Source: Anseranas semipalmata (taxonomy: Eukaryota; Chordata; Aves; Anseriformes; Anseranatidae). Taken from it: DNA of 64,000 nt. The translations under genes and the position numbers were made by a program. This document shows, piece by piece, positions 13,347 through 27,500 of the stretch. The stretch spans positions 38,449 to 102,448 of the forward strand of contig VXAA01001111.1 in NCBI GenBank assembly GCA_013399115.1. Direction: 5' to 3'. The notes under the pieces are model-generated. The model was not told the origin of the DNA and made no database searches. It was given only the letters and a program-made list of their open reading frames with translations. The first letter of the stretch is position 1, and each line of letters starts with the position of its first letter.

Positions 13347-14223
13347 GATGTACAAAAGACACACCAGGTCTGCAATATCTTTCCTCCTTATTATGTATTT
13401 CTGGGTAACTTACAGATCTCATGAAAAACTAATGTGATGACATAAAGCAGGGTTGTTTGCCTTATGAGATCTTGGTGGAGAGTATATTGGGAACAGCAGT
13501 GACAAGATGTTAAGACAAAGGCAAATATGCGTCTTTATGAGTTGTTAAGATCTTTCCAGACAAAATATTAATTTTAATTGAATAACTTAAAGTGAATAAC
13601 AGAGAGACATCTTGGACCTTTAAAAGCCAGATAACTTCTTTTGGATATTGTATCATTCCTTTGCCTCTCTAATATCTCTCGCTGATTTAATGGCCCAGTT
13701 TCTGGTGTAAATCAACGTAGCTCCAATTATGACAACTACCTTAAGTAGATAATATTGGCCCAGAATTTTATTCATATGTGTACACAAAGTCAAGCTTACT
13801 TGGGATCTGAAAGTCATCAGACAAAATTCTGACAGAAGACAGAGAGGATGTGGCTGAGTAGGACAAAGTGGACAAGGTCTCCAAGCCAGACCCATAAGCT
13901 TCTATGGCCCATGTTTAAAACTTGCACTTTTCCAGATAGGGCTATTTGAATGTTGCTGTGATGCACATATGAACTTCCCAGTAACAGGGACTAGGAACAA
14001 TGAGCCTTCAAACCCGAAAAAAATTGCCGCCACTTCACAAATGGGTACTACCGTTAGCAAAATAGTATTAAGATATCTGTCCCTAAGATATCTGCCTGTA
14101 CTTAGCTATCTATAAGTTAAATGTCTAAGTCTGAATTAGATCCTTTCAGCTCCTTTTCAAGTCAACAGGGAGACAGAGGTGCTTCCATAGCAGCTGAGGC
14201 ATACTGCTGAATAAGGGGAGACT

Positions 14224-14570
14224 TTACAGTGGCTTTCCAGTACCTAAAGGGAGCCTACAAGAAAGCTGTAGACGGACACTTTGTCAGGGAGTGTAGTGAT
14301 AGGACAAGTGGTAATGGCTTTAAACTAAAAGAGGGTAGGTTTAGATTAGATACTAGGAAGAAATTCTTTCCTATGAGGGTGATGAGGCCCTGGAACAGGT
14401 TGCGCAGAGAAGCTGTGGATGCCCCATCCCTGCAAGCGTTCAAGACCAGGTTGGATGGGGCTTGGGCAACCTGGTCTAGTGGGAGGTGTCCCTGCCCATG
14501 GCAGGGGGGTTGGAACTAAATGACCCTTAAGGGTCCCTTCCAACCCAAATCATTCTATTATTCTATGATT
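14224..14570 (+). mobile_element. CR1 LINE, 5'-truncated, with intact 3' tail
   Basis: Plus-strand 3' end of a CR1. The 5' two thirds encode the C-terminus of the CR1 ORF2, and the remainder is the 3' UTR, with TTGGAACTAAATGACCCTTA, CCCTTCCAACCCA and the terminal CATTCTATTATTCTATGATT octamer-like repeat that defines CR1 ends. At about 347 bp it is a typical severe 5' truncation. Its reading frame is still open, and it seems less diverged than the other CR1 copies here, so it is probably one of the younger insertions. Confidence 0.93.
14229..14519 (+). pseudogene. CR1 ORF2 C-terminus (open fragment)
   Basis: Ninety-six codons open in frame. They include YLKGAYKKAVDGHF, the signature CSDRTSGNGFKLKEGRFRLD, then KKFFPMRVMRPWNRLRREAV and DAPSLQAFKTRLDGAW. 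These match the family pattern SDRTRGNG-KL-QGRFRLDIRKNFF, then WNRLPREVV and SPSLE-FK-RLD. The frame runs past the usual CR1 stop into 3' UTR sequence, so its last 15-20 residues are not part of the ancestral protein. It is not a host gene. Confidence 0.88.
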
Positions 14571-17500
14571 ATATGAACTTTGTCTACAGCTTTCCTTCTC
14601 TTTTTTTTTTTTTCTCAGTCTTCTCAAAATGTCTTCTGCTTCTCTTTCCTTCCTATCTTCCCTAAAGAGGATTTGTTGTTGTTTTTGTTGTTTTGTTGGT
14701 GGTTTTGTTTGTCTTTTTTGTGTGCTTGGCACATCCTTTTTTTTCCTTCACTCCATGTTGCAGAGCCATCCACTAGGATTCCAGAAACAAAACTCTCCCT
14801 GTTCTTTCCCCCATGATATTTTGCTAACAATACTGGGGTGGCAAAGGATTATAAGGAAATCATGAGGAAATTATAAGGAAATTGATTATAAAAAGTTGCT
14901 TGAATGCAAGGATTATGCTTGCTTCAGTTTCTTGAGAGAAGGCCGATATGTGCATTTGCAGAATAATGTTAACAACAGCCATGTGATTTCCCCAAACCAG
15001 GGGAAATTTCTGAAGAATCTAAAACACTGTGAGATGGAATTTGGGATGAAGATAAACCAGTTTGGTCAGTCAGTATTTATTTCCATTAACCCATATGAAC
15101 AGAAATAATGCAGCTTACAGATCTTTTAAGTACACAAAAATCCTGCAATAATGTCACATGAAAAAAAATATTTGAAAATATAGGAATTCAAATGCTAACT
15201 TCAAAAAGGATTTGGACAATTCATCCATCACATTGCCCTGTAAAATTAACTTCCTGAATTGCCCAAATCACTTTCAAAAATATGCCTTTTTCTCTGATTG
15301 ATCACTAAAGCCTCCCTGTACTTTTAGACTTGTATAGATAAGGGGCTTGTCATCATTTCTGGCAGCATCCAAAAGCAGTGGCAGCAAAACAACAGAATTG
15401 AGACTTGCTCCTGTTTAGACCTGCACCTGTATAGTTGATCTCCACTTCAAACAGGGTTAAGTCACAACTTGTTTAAGACTTGAGTAAAATCTTATATAGA
15501 GAGATATCATAAGCCTGTAGCAGTTAATTATTTATATCCTTTTCCATACTTGAAGCAGTTTTGCTTGCAAGCATCATATACATAAGAGGTATAGATAGGC
15601 TTGTAGGCTCAGATCAATAATCAAGTTACCACAGTTTACCAAGTTAACACACATCGCATCTCTGTTTATGTAAGTCCTTAGCAAAGGTGACATAATGAAA
15701 GGGCTTTAAAATAACTTTCATTATGATTTATCTGTTACAGACTCATAATGTGCACATCAAACACAACTGAATCTCCACTGATGCTCAGATATCTGATGAC
15801 CTGCAGTGATTTGACTGAGTTTACACCCTGAGAATGGCAAAGTTTCTGTGCAAATACAAAAGAATCAGCCTCGGAGAACAGGACCTGATCAGAATACTTG
15901 GTGGTCCTCATGTCTGTTGGAAAGTAATACTGTTAAAAATATAAAGCTTGGTACCAGTGAAAAACCTTGCCAAGGATGTCAAAAGAAAAACAAAACAAAA
16001 CAAAACAAAAACAAAAACACTCTTTCTTTTCCTTTTCTCACATCCCTGCCCTCACCATCCCATTTTAGCCAACTATTACAAGATACTTAATTCAGTAGAG
16101 GAGTTTAACTAATACACAGGCAGAATATTAGTGCTGTGCTAGTCCGCTTCAGTAGAATCTTGATTGCAGGCCATCAGTTATGATAATAAAATAAATAATA
16201 ACAAAGTTTTCAGTAAGCAGAAGTCTCAGGCTCTAATACATACTTAAGCTTATTGATTACACTGGTTTATGTGATAATAAAAGTACAAACATATGCACAT
16301 ACTTTTTGCAAATAAGAACAATCATTTGTCTTGGGCTATCTCCTTTGTGCTTTCACAGCAATTCAAAAGTCATAATAGATAATGGGAAAACAAAGTGTTT
16401 GCATTTCATGGATGACCTTGGAAAAGTTGCCAGATTTCTATGTACTGCAGTTCTAGCATTGGATAGGAAACATTGTCCTGCTATAAACACTTGTGAGATC
16501 ATACAGTTCTTGGTGGGATGAAAGAGAAAAGACTTTACTTTGATTTAACTATTAATTTTACTTCAGATATTATTGTGAGCATATATTTTTATCTAAAAAA
16601 TATTTTGAGACCCAGTGTGTTTTTTTTTCAGTTAAAAAAATGCTAAATGTTGATTTTTAATATTGCTGTATATATAAAAGTTAAATCTAATACAGAGCTA
16701 TAAGCTTTTCAAATGAAAAATTAATATAAGCAGACTGTTCTTTTAAAATCTTTAGTTTAATACCTGGATGTCTTTTGGTGAGAAATTGGGAAATTTTTAT
16801 TGAGAAGAGGTTCTGATCTACTCTCTACCTCTAAAATGGAGTTAGTTCTATCTGCACTTTCCTTTCTGTGGTTTGACCATGTGAGCTTTGATATTTCAGA
16901 CAAGTAGGTATGTATTGCTTTTTAAAAAAATTTTAGGCAGATCTGTCACATTTTGAGATCATTGTGGTATTTGCCATATTTGTATATCTGTGGGACATAA
17001 TATACTATGTAAAGACAAAAGTGTAAAAGATGATAATATTAAAAAAATATATAGTGATTTGTCTGAGACATCCTAGACATTGATCATGTTCTGTCTCTAC
17101 AAGGGAAATGTAACTCAAAATGTTGCAAGCAGTCTAGCTCTACCATCATCCATCTTGAGATACTTACTGGTACACAGCCTGGACCCGGACAGTGGAGCGG
17201 ATCATGGTTTAGGCACTGCCAGCACCTCTCTGGCATTCCAATCCATTTTAGTGGGGATCTCTTGTTCTCAATATAACTGACGAGGGAATTTTCCTCTGTC
17301 CATCCAACTCAGTTGCCACTATACTATAGATACAGGCACCTTCCCAAAAGACTTATGACTATAATTTGGTTGCCCTCAATGGGTAGAATTCACTTGACAG
17401 ATTTTGTACCCCCAGAAGGTCAAAGGAAAGGTAGGCTGCCTGTCTGAGGGACATAATCCAGGTTTCTAGTACTACTTCTTTCCACAGGAGGTATGGAGAG

Positions 17501-17786
17501 ACATTCCCTGGCAGCTCAGACTTGAACACATATGCGATGGTAGTCATAACACCTAAGTTTTGGTCCAGTTAGTATGTCTGAAGGTCTTGAAGGTGTTTGT
17601 GCGTCAGTGAAGATCTGGCTGGATTGGAGTCACCTGTGCCCTCCTCCTCTCTCCCCAGCCAGACTTTGCTTATTCTGGTGTAGCCTGAGCCCAGCACTGT
17701 TTACACACCTCCAGTTATGACTTATGGACTTCTATGGAAGAGTGAAGCTCTGGAATGCTTTGGAGCAAGTGATGTTTTCTATTTGT
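14571..17786. other. Gene-free interval
   Basis: No gene recognised. Contains TTG/GTTTT-rich sequence at 14.67-14.72 kb, an AAAAC array at 15.98 kb and AT-rich DNA between 16.5 and 17.05 kb. Frames are under 80 codons apart from low-complexity ones. Confidence 0.6.
15984..16018. repeat. (AAAAC)n microsatellite
   Basis: About seven AAAAC/AAAAAC units. Confidence 0.88.
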
Positions 17787-17851
17787 GTTTTTATTTTATT
17801 TTATTTTATTTTATTTTATTTTATTTTATTTTATTTTATTTTATTTTATTA
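17787..17851. repeat. (TTTTA)n microsatellite, about 13 units
   Basis: Nearly perfect pentanucleotide array of about 65 bp. It is the longest uninterrupted pentamer array in the window and is likely length-polymorphic. Confidence 0.95.
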
Positions 17852-20800
17852 TCCTATAAAACAGCTTAATCAATGAACTCAAACAGATAGTAGAAACTGG
17901 GACTTCTGTTTATGAGGAAACTTTTGAGATTTATTTTGGCCATTTGTAAGTAGTGCCAACATCTGAGCTCTGAATGAGGATGAAATGGAAAATGACCCGA
18001 TGTGCTTTTTTCAGTGTCTGACAAGATAAAATTTCCTTTTCTTACCCAGGGCTCTACAAAACAGAAAAGTGACAGGATTGTCCTATTTATGATGTTTGTT
18101 GTACATCTGTGTGAAAATAAACAGATTATTCCATATGAATTCCAAATAAAATATATGGCTAAAGTAAATTTTACTTATGGATATTGATTGTATTGACTGA
18201 AACCTCCTCCTTACAAATTCCCTTGTTTGTATAATACAAGTGTTATCACTTGGCTGAAAAAAAAAGATGTGTGTAATGAATTCCAACATTGCATATTTTA
18301 CTTAAGAGTGAACTGAAAAGTTTTATTTTTCAAAGATTTGCATCCTGATTCCCAATAAGGTGTTGGTGGGGATTATGTGTCTCCCTCCCCACTCCCCACC
18401 CCAGTCAGACTTAGTATATTCCTTAGTATATTTCCTCTCAGTTAACTCCACAGAGAACATATTGCCAGCTGAGATCCTCAGGTAGTCAATGGAGGATAGG
18501 TGGAATGTATTGGGACCAGTATTCCCTGAAAATATTCAGGGAGAGGACATTAGCCCAGAAAACATGCCCTTATCAGGAGAGAGAGAAGAGGCAGAAGAAA
18601 CACTGGGAAGATTATGTGAGGTTCAATATCAACTAACATGTAATGCTTAGTGGGTGCAACAATAACATCAATAATGCAACAGGTTCACCACAAAGCTCTG
18701 CCAGTAGAGAGTCAGTTTGTAGAAGAATTAGTTTAGGTGGGCATAGAAACTCTTTGTGGACTGTGGGAAAAAGAAAACAAAAGAAATCATCTAGTATAGT
18801 ACTTCAAAGTCAATTTCATTTAGAAACAAGTTAACATATGTTGATGATAATTATATATGTTGTGCTCACTATCAGTAAAGATGAGAGTTGAAGTGATGTG
18901 GGGTTTTAACCTGAAAGTTTTAATCTGGTTTATCATTCTCCAGCTTTTAGTTTCTAGGTTTCAAAGGGAAGTTTTAGGAGTAACTTGCCAAATGGTGACG
19001 TATCCCATTAAACTTATACCCAACTTCAAACTTAATTCTATTTCAATCTACTTTTTTTGTCTGTAGCTTATAATATGCAGTAGCCCCCAGTGTTCAGAAC
19101 CTTCTGCCCCAATTTGTGCTGTAAACATGCAGAATAAGAAACTTTTTCCACATCTTATTGTTTACAGTGATGACAGGTAGAGGATGCAAAGGACTGACCA
19201 CCTCTACACTGTAGCTGATGTGCGAGCGTAAGAGTAGGTTTACACACAAAAACCTACCATCTCTCAGTCACATGGCAGACTCATAATATGCAGGCTGCAT
19301 ACCTGGGCAGGCATGAGTGGGGTGCAATTTGCGGAACTAACTCAAACAGGTAAATGTGCATATATTCCAGCTCTCTCTGAGGCCATACAAACATATACGT
19401 ATATACATACATGCTCATGCATATAAATGACATTCTTCATGGCAAATTCATTTTGTCTTGAAGAGCTTGTCTTCAGCACTTAGTTACAGAGATCCTTTTT
19501 TATCACTGCCTCATAGTGGGAGTCTAAAGCATCAGACAAGTTACAGAGTTCACCAGGATCAAATTTTTTGGCAGAATGAACTAAGTAAATCCAGGCCTCT
19601 TTAGTCATAGTCTTTTGCTGTCACAAAGTGAATTATTTTACCTTTGCACACATCCATTTAGTAACAATAATGGTGCTTTTAATATTTGAAAGCCCAGATT
19701 TGACACCAAAATGTTTCAAAGGACCTGTCTAGACAGCCCATACTTATGCTCCCTAATCGTTCTGTGCCTTAGTTTACTGATCTGCAAAATGGGAATAGGC
19801 TGAATCTGGCCCCAACTCAGAGAAAAATTCTGTCAACCCAATTGACTGCATAAAAACTTAAGGATTTGGCCCTGTGCTGACAGTCAGTAAGCTGGAGTGC
19901 AAATGTTCTACATGTGCTATTTGACCTCTACAGTTGAGGATTTAAAACTTTAATTATAGGAACGAGGAGATGAGAACAGATTCTGAGTTAGCTACTTTTT
20001 TGAATAGATATTCAGACTCCAGGGGGAATAGTGATTTGCAGGCTCATTGAGGGAGAAAAAGGATGTCCTTCCTTTCCTAGGTGTACGGGGGGAGGAACAA
20101 AAGCGGGCCTTGATACTGTTCCATTAAAATAAATCACTTCTCAATCCAGGCGAGAATTTGTATCAGAATATTTGATAACTGAAACTTTACCAACAAGAGC
20201 AAATCAGAGAGGGCATTTGATTTCAAGGGGCTGGATCCTGCTAAGCCTCTCTCAGAGGTGTTTCACTGAATTCAGAAGGAGATCAGTATGCAGAAAGTTA
20301 CCTGGATGAGGCTGTTAGACAGTGGGGTCTGTGAAAGAGAGAGCTACGTCGCTGCTTTGTTCTGGGGAGAGTTGGCAGTGGACAAATTACAAGAGTACTA
20401 ATCATACAGCCCGACCTCCAATTGCCATTGAAATCAGTGAAAAAAAAAAAATCCCTTTGACTTCAGCAGTGACAAGACAGGATAGTTAGGGTTAATTAAT
20501 TACTTTCCAGAAAATACTTTGACATCCTCAGATGTAGAGATCCTATGTAATGGCAAAGTGGCATTGTAATCCAGAGAGCATCCCTTCATGTTTAGAGAAC
20601 TGTCATTCATGAATACCAGAATACTATCATTATAATTTAGTAAATATGCTCGTTTCTTTCCATTAGGGTAGAGAGATATTTTTAGGGTATGAATTGTCTA
20701 ATCAACAACAGAAGAAGTAGTTTGGGTACAGAGGAAGGAACGAAACAAGTAAAAAACTTGGTGGATGGGTCTGTCTGGAAACAGAATGTCAAATAAATAT

Positions 20801-21349
20801 GCTGAAACAGTCAAATATTTTGCTGAGACATTATTTTAGAAGGGAGGGATTGAGAGAGGTGGGGAAATATCCTTACTGGATCAGTAGAATATTTTATTGT
20901 GGAATTGAGCTACACATAACATAGATTTCAGAAGGCAAAATGCATACTACCATCACAAACAAAATATTCCAAAAGATAAAGTCCTTTCTTCATTGTGTTT
21001 TTGGTAATATTTGATGAGAAAAATAATTTGGAGTACCATGAAGCAATTCTCCTCTGCTTATTGCCCTATCAGCATTTTTAAAGTTAATCCACTAGTATTT
21101 GTATTTATATGTACTTGTATGCACACTAATGCACTTACACATGTAGATATTCTCAGACCCCTACTTTCCATGTCTTCTTCAGGTTCTTAGAGAGAAATTA
21201 CCTCAAAGCACCCCTAAAAACAAACTCATAAACCTGAATATATGCAATTTTTAGAAGACATACAGAAAGTTAATGATTATTAGTATTAACAAATGGCCTG
21301 TCTACATTCTCTTTCAGCTATAGGTTGCAGTATATCTTACAAGCAGTCA
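17852..21349. other. Gene-free interval with a MIR core
   Basis: No gene recognised. A MIR relic lies at about 19.74 kb. Frames are at most 69 codons with no known domain. At 20.41-20.47 kb, CATTGAAATCAGTG and CTTTGACTTCAGCAG face each other across an A12 run, a small degenerate palindrome. Confidence 0.6.
19739..19800 (+). mobile_element. MIR SINE core relic
   Basis: TCTGTGCCTTAGTTTACTGATC followed by TGCAAAATGGGAATAGG matches the plus-strand MIR core (CTCTGTGCCTCAGTTTCCTCATC, then TGTAAAATGGGGATAAT) with a few substitutions. Flanks are too diverged to place the ends. Confidence 0.7.
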
Positions 21350-21546
21350 TTTAATTTTGCAATGGCTTGACAACGTAGTACAACATTACCATTCCCATTT
21401 TATAGATGAGAAGAACCAAGGCAGAACGATTAAACAAGTCACCCAAAGTTATACAAGGTCTGGGGCAGCGCCAGGAATAGAATCAAAGTCTCTCGAGTCC
21501 CTGACCTTCATATTAAACACAAGATCATCCTCCCTCTGTTACTAGT
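21350..21546 (-). mobile_element. MIR/L2-type relic, long
   Basis: The minus-oriented MIR/L2 order is well kept. CATTCCCATTTTATAGATGAG comes first, then CAAGGCAGAACGATTAAACAAG (compare GAGGCACAGAGAGGTTAAGTGACTTG), CACCCAAAGTTATACAAG (compare GCCCAAGGTCACACAG), GCCAGGAATAGAATCAAAG and GAGTCCCTGACCTTC. At nearly 200 bp it is the best preserved MIR/L2 relic in the window. MIR and L2 share this 3' segment, so I cannot tell which it is. Confidence 0.75.
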
Positions 21547-24500
21547 TAGAGCATTCAATTCACCCCATCTGGTGTGCATGTGTAATTTGTACCGGAGGGG
21601 TAATTCATCCCTAGAGGAGGGCAGGCGGGGCTTGCAAGGGGTGTCAGCTGTGAGCTCAAGATTTGCATAGCCTGAACATTCATCGAAATGAGAATTTCTC
21701 CCAAGGAGCATTTCTGGCAAACACATAAGAAGAGGCAATGTAAAATTCTATTTAGACCTCCTTAAGCTTTTAGAAGGTGATTTTCCTCAACTGTTTTATT
21801 ACTCTGATTGCAAAGCCAAAACTGAAGTCTATTCCTCAGTAACCTTAGGCTTCCTTTGCTACCTCAAAACTGTCATTTGATGTTTGGGATAGGTGCTTGT
21901 TTAACGTCTTCTTCTTAACCCTGCAGGGGACAGACTGTTGATGGGAAGTGTGTGATGATAAAACCAATCCTTTACATGGCCTTCGTGTGCTTAATTAGCC
22001 AGTGTGAAACAAATGTCTCTGCTATCAGTGTCATTGTCAGAGCTCAGTAATGTTCCTTCCAACAGAGTACTAAAGATTTGAGGGAAATACCTGCAATAAT
22101 ATTAGGGAGAACCTTAAATGTACTTGTGCTTATGTGTGTATGTACACATGTATACCAAACAAACAAACATATGATTTGATATGATACGAAACCTCCCACT
22201 TCATGTTTTACGGAAATCTCTCTGAAAACTGAAGAACTGTTTACCATTAAATTGACAACTTAATTGATTATTGTTTCTTTCTATGGCACCAATTAGCATA
22301 CAAAACTGACCTAATAAGGTAGGCTGTCTGTCCTGGGAAGATTCCCAGCAAGATCGCTTAAACTCAGGACCATCAAATTTGGATAAGAATCCTAACTTTT
22401 TGATTCTTATCTGAAATGATTTGTTCCACTTCTTCAGATTTATCAAGGGCTAAAGATTAAAAACCCAACTTGGCAGAATGTGAACCTGTCCACTGGAAAC
22501 CTGAAACATTTCAACTTCTGCATTTCTGAAGTATCAGTCTTAAGAAGTGGGACTGATTCTGCTCTCATTTCATCTCTGATGATGTAATCCTGATGTCATC
22601 AAGAGCTTTCCCCCAGATTTATGTCACCGTATGAAAGTGAAAACAGAGTCAGGCTCAGTATCTCTGTGCTTAAAGCAAAAAGCAAGATGATTTGATTTGT
22701 TGTTTGGCTTTACAACAAGCAAGGTGTCACTCACTTAAGTGCACAAGTTTTACAGTAATACTGGGCCATTTCCTGCTGATGTTGAAGTCAATGAGTGTTT
22801 TCCACATGACTTCAGTAGTCAATAGGCTCATATTTGCTTTAATATTTTTCTTTCCCAGGGGAGTGAACCACTTCTGGTGATTTCCCCTAAGGGGGCTAAT
22901 CAAGCAAACTGTTATTGACAATGCGCTTTCCTGAGTTTGGCCCTTGGCAGTGCAGAGCAGCCCAAGGACAGATGGGTGTCCTCTCGCCTGCGTGGAGCTA
23001 CCCAATCCTCGCCCCTTTTGCCAGCTTGCAACACTGTCTGCCGGATCCAGGTGTGTGGACAGGGGCAAGATACAGCTTCACCTTCCTTCAATACCTTGTC
23101 AGAGACTGCAGTTTGTTATCTCATCCCTGACCAAGATCAACTCTAAAACAAAGGGGTACCTCACAGGCACCATACTTCGGGAAGCCAATGCCTAAACTAG
23201 TGGAGATTGTACATTCACCCCTGTCTCTTCCCTACCTCTTCCCATTCACCCCGTTCCTCTTCTACGATCAATAGCTATGCACAGAGATCTGTACTAACCC
23301 CTGCTCAGGCACAGATTTCTTCAGAGGCAAGAACTCACAGGAGTAAAGCTGAGCTGGATTGGGCCCAAATTTAGTATTAAATCCTGGCAGTTCCAGAACT
23401 GTGGCTTTAACAAGGCTTATTTGAGATGAAGGCACATTTTTCAGTGCTCATAACAGCAGCAAGATTCTTATTATACAACATTTAAAAGCAATAATTTCTG
23501 CAGATTTAACCTCATAGATTTTCTAATACAATAAAATTAAATTTAAAAAACCCTGAATGCAGCAGATATAACCCCTTCATGTGCAATTAGCAAATTTTAA
23601 ATAGAAACTTTAATATTAACATTATTCTTTATGCCTCGATGAGTGGAGTATTATTTAAATTGATATGACATAAGAGGGTATAAATAATTCCTAAGTGTAG
23701 ATCTAAACTAGAATTTCAGACCATATTGAAATGGCAAAATATTATCAATTCCCTATTTCCCAATGTATCATTCATTACAAGCCTGATGACACATTTTTTT
23801 TCAAAGAGATTAAATTAGCATTAGAGTGCTGATAAACATTATAAATAAATACGAAAAGCTATTCTAAAAATCCAGTGTAACATAAAATAATTGCCTATGC
23901 TCCACGAAATTCTGTCTTCTTTCTGGTGGCTGAAAAAGTGTTGCAAGCAGGCACACAGGTTGAGAGACAGTAAACTGCTACTCTCTTCACTGAAGTAAAA
24001 ATACAAACATATTAAAACCTGGAAATGTGATTTAATTAAGGACAATTCTTCATTCCAAATAAACTTACAGTTGATAAGGGAGAGAATTACAATTGACATT
24101 TTTACTACGGAAAATGAAGTAAAAGGGCTCTCTCTGCTGCTCTGTACAAGTTAGATGAAAAAGTTTTTTTCTCCTCCATAAGGTATAAACCTGTAAAATC
24201 ATGACAATCTATGACCAGAAAAAGCCCTATGATCCATATATATTTTTTATCAAAGCAGTAAGGTCAGCCCTAGAAGATCAGATGTATTGCAGTCTGAGGG
24301 TAGCTACTTTTCATTGACTACTTTTCTTCACAGTTTCAGGATTGGATTTTTTTTTTTCCTCTAGGTACTCCATCAAGAAATCTACAGCTAATGACTGTTA
24401 TTTTTTTGTGTGATAGCAGCACATCCAGCAGATACCAGACCTGTGTAGTTTTTATACAAATTCACTTCAGGCTGCAGGTTTTTTAGATTCTTTGAGGTGA

Positions 24501-27500
24501 GAATAGTTTAGGGTACAAATCCAGCAATCCTTTGGCAAAATTCCCTGTAAATTCATTAGGATTTAGCCTATGCAAAGTGATATTTCATTTCTTCTTGTTA
24601 TTTAGCAAAAAGGAAGCAAATGACAATGGTCAGGCATTACCAAAGACTCGCCTTCTTCAAGGTGCTGAACAGGGAAGATTATCTGAGTGATGAAAGCAAC
24701 ATCTTGCCTAAAGCTTCTCCATCTATTTCCCCCACTGGACTTCAGAAAGCCAGAATAGATTTCCCTTCCCAAGACTATCAGAGCAGAATAATTAACCCAT
24801 GGTGAAGTTCAAGATCACTTGATATCTACAGCTACAAAATACTCAGAGCCTAACATTCTCTCTGACACATGAACTTTGCTTTCTCCATACTCTCAATTCA
24901 AGGTTAGAGTTTTGCCCACTTCATTTTTAAGGTTATGTTACAAACCAATCTCTTATTTGATATTATTTTTAGTGAAAAATACACTTTCTATAATCCTTCA
25001 AAACCTGAATCACCTGAAATAGGCTGGACTCAGGTCACAACATGAGTACCAGAGCCAAGCAGTGCTCTCAACACAGTGTGCCTCGCTGATGATGTTGAAT
25101 GCTATGTTGTTTCATGCGATGGGCATCTTGGGTACGCTTGCTTCACCCTATGACTTTCAGTAAGGCCAGACATGCACACAGGTACTTATATCCCCAGTAA
25201 TTACATTGCAAATGACCTGTGTCTTGAACTCTTTACGAAATTATAAATGCTGTAATTTCAGGAATTTACCATCATAAATTCTTACAGATGCCATGGTCAA
25301 CTCTTCTCCAAGAGTAAATTTCCAGAACATTAATGAAGTTGATAGGGCTATCCTGAATAGACAGACTTAGTACCTTTAGAATCTGCAAGTTGTAATAACT
25401 AAAAAGAAGAGAAATGAATGTCAAAAGGAATAGGCAGGTTATGAAGAATAATAGAAAGAAGATGGCTCACAAAGAAAAAGAGACAGAAGAAGGAAGGAAG
25501 GAGCTAGGAGTCCTGAGAACACAGACTTTCTTCCAAATGTTCTTATTCAGCTGAAAGTGAAAAAAAATGTAATAAAAAATAAAAAACACATGACACTTGC
25601 TTCATTTTCCCCATGTGCAAAGATATCTTAATATTCACATTTCAGAGGTGGAAGGAGGGAAAGAACTTCTGAACCACAGGAGCTCATGGAAGAATAATGC
25701 ATTTGCAGCTATAAAGTTTCATAAGAAGGCACGCACTTCACTGTAATAAGGGGAAAACAATTTTATATTTTAATACATATCAAATTTTCCAGGCTTGCCA
25801 ATCTCTCTTCTGAAATAGAGCTGTTCTGCATAAAGCACTTCCCAGTGCTACCACTGGTTTTGGAAGTTCCCGTGGCAAGTGAATAATGGAAAAAATAACA
25901 AAAATATCCTAGAACCAACCTGAACTCTGCCCTGTCTGTGGCTAAGAGTAGAATGGCAAATAAGGGGAAGTGCTTCCAGACACACAAGTTAATCAACCAT
26001 ATACTCTGAAGCGTAAGATTTGATTAACCTTAGTGTGTGCAGCTACAAAAGCTGCTCTGAAGGTAACTTTATGTTTCTTTTCTTCTTCTTGCCTTTGAAG
26101 AGATAGTGCCAGGTTTTCAGCCTAGTTCTGGTCACTATTTACTATTCTGTATGATCAAATATATAGTCTTTGTCATGACATCCACTATGCCATAGCTCTC
26201 TGAAAGCATAAAATGACTCACTGAACCATGTCCAGCTATGGACAGGCACAGTTCTTCCTGTTGACCAGGATAAGATTAGGAGAAGTGAGTACTGGGCATT
26301 CTAAAATACATATTGCAGCCAAAGGCTAGCCCCGTAGTATATTTGGCATTGTATATACAGCAAATTTAAGGAAGTCCATGAGCTGTACTGTTAGATGTCT
26401 GAAGGCAGATAAGGGAAATATGTTTATCCTCATACAACATTTGGAAAACTCAGACACATAGTCCCTCTCGGCTGTCTGTTATCAAGATCACACCCAAATA
26501 CACCAGCACTGCAGCAAGTGAGCTGTTCACAACATTAACAGATAAACAAAAAAGGAATATGGTGAAAGAAAAATGGTTCCAAATTCTCATCTGCTATTTG
26601 TCCCTTCTCTGGTTCATCAACAGCATTGCTCCAAATTGTGCCAGACTCAAAAGCCAGCAGCGCTATCCTCCAGATGTGCTGAAGCAGGAGTGTTAGTCTG
26701 TTTGCATTTACTCCAAGGCTGCAGTAATATATCTGGCCCATGTCTGGTCATGCACTTTAATGGCTAGAGATTGCCTAAAAAAAGAAGTTCAGTCTTCTGT
26801 GGATTTGCCTCTCCTAGTCTTAAGGGAGTCTGATAGTTGGCTCCAGTTGTACTGAGTGGATAATACTAAGTGATCATTTAATAAAATATTGAAACGTAAA
26901 TACGTAGGCACAGTTAGTCACTCAGATTTCCTGAATAATCACCCCCATGAAGGGAATGAACACAGCTCTACACATAAAGCGTTCAAGAGAAAAGCCATCA
27001 GAAAAGGTTTCTCTTTTTCAACATCATGCAAATTAGTTTCTTAGCTCTGTAGGGAGGAAGCAGAACCAGCTCTGCAGCCTGTGGGGGAAGAATAATACTC
27101 CTAAATCCTAAACAATACCTTTCTGTGATATTGGCTGGACCAGTACATCTAGTTTAGAATCTGCAAAAATGTGGGAGGAAATAGAAGGAAATGTTATTTA
27201 AAAAGGTTTTTTAATCCTGGATAAAGAGCAGGTCACATTCCAAACTATTTAGAGAGGGCAGGGGGTAGGGGTGGGGGTTTGTAATATTGTTTGCAGTTCT
27301 GTGCTTAGTACATTTTGCTGTGAAAAGCTGCACCTATGTAATGAAGAGCTAGCAGCTTATTTTACCCCCAAGAAATGGGTTAGCTGGGTTGTCAGACTGC
27401 TCTAGAAAAACTTTTGGAAAATGCAATTGTGCAAACCAATAAGCATTTCCACAGGCCTTCCTTTGTTTTTGGTACTGAAAAAATCCATGCCTGGATGGTC

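Larger units (their letters stand above)
11956..14223. other. Gene-free interval containing an assembly gap
   Basis: No gene recognised. Contains a 20-N gap at 12469-12488, an A18 run at 13329-13346 and several T-rich tracts. Open frames are under 81 codons with no known motif. Confidence 0.6.
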
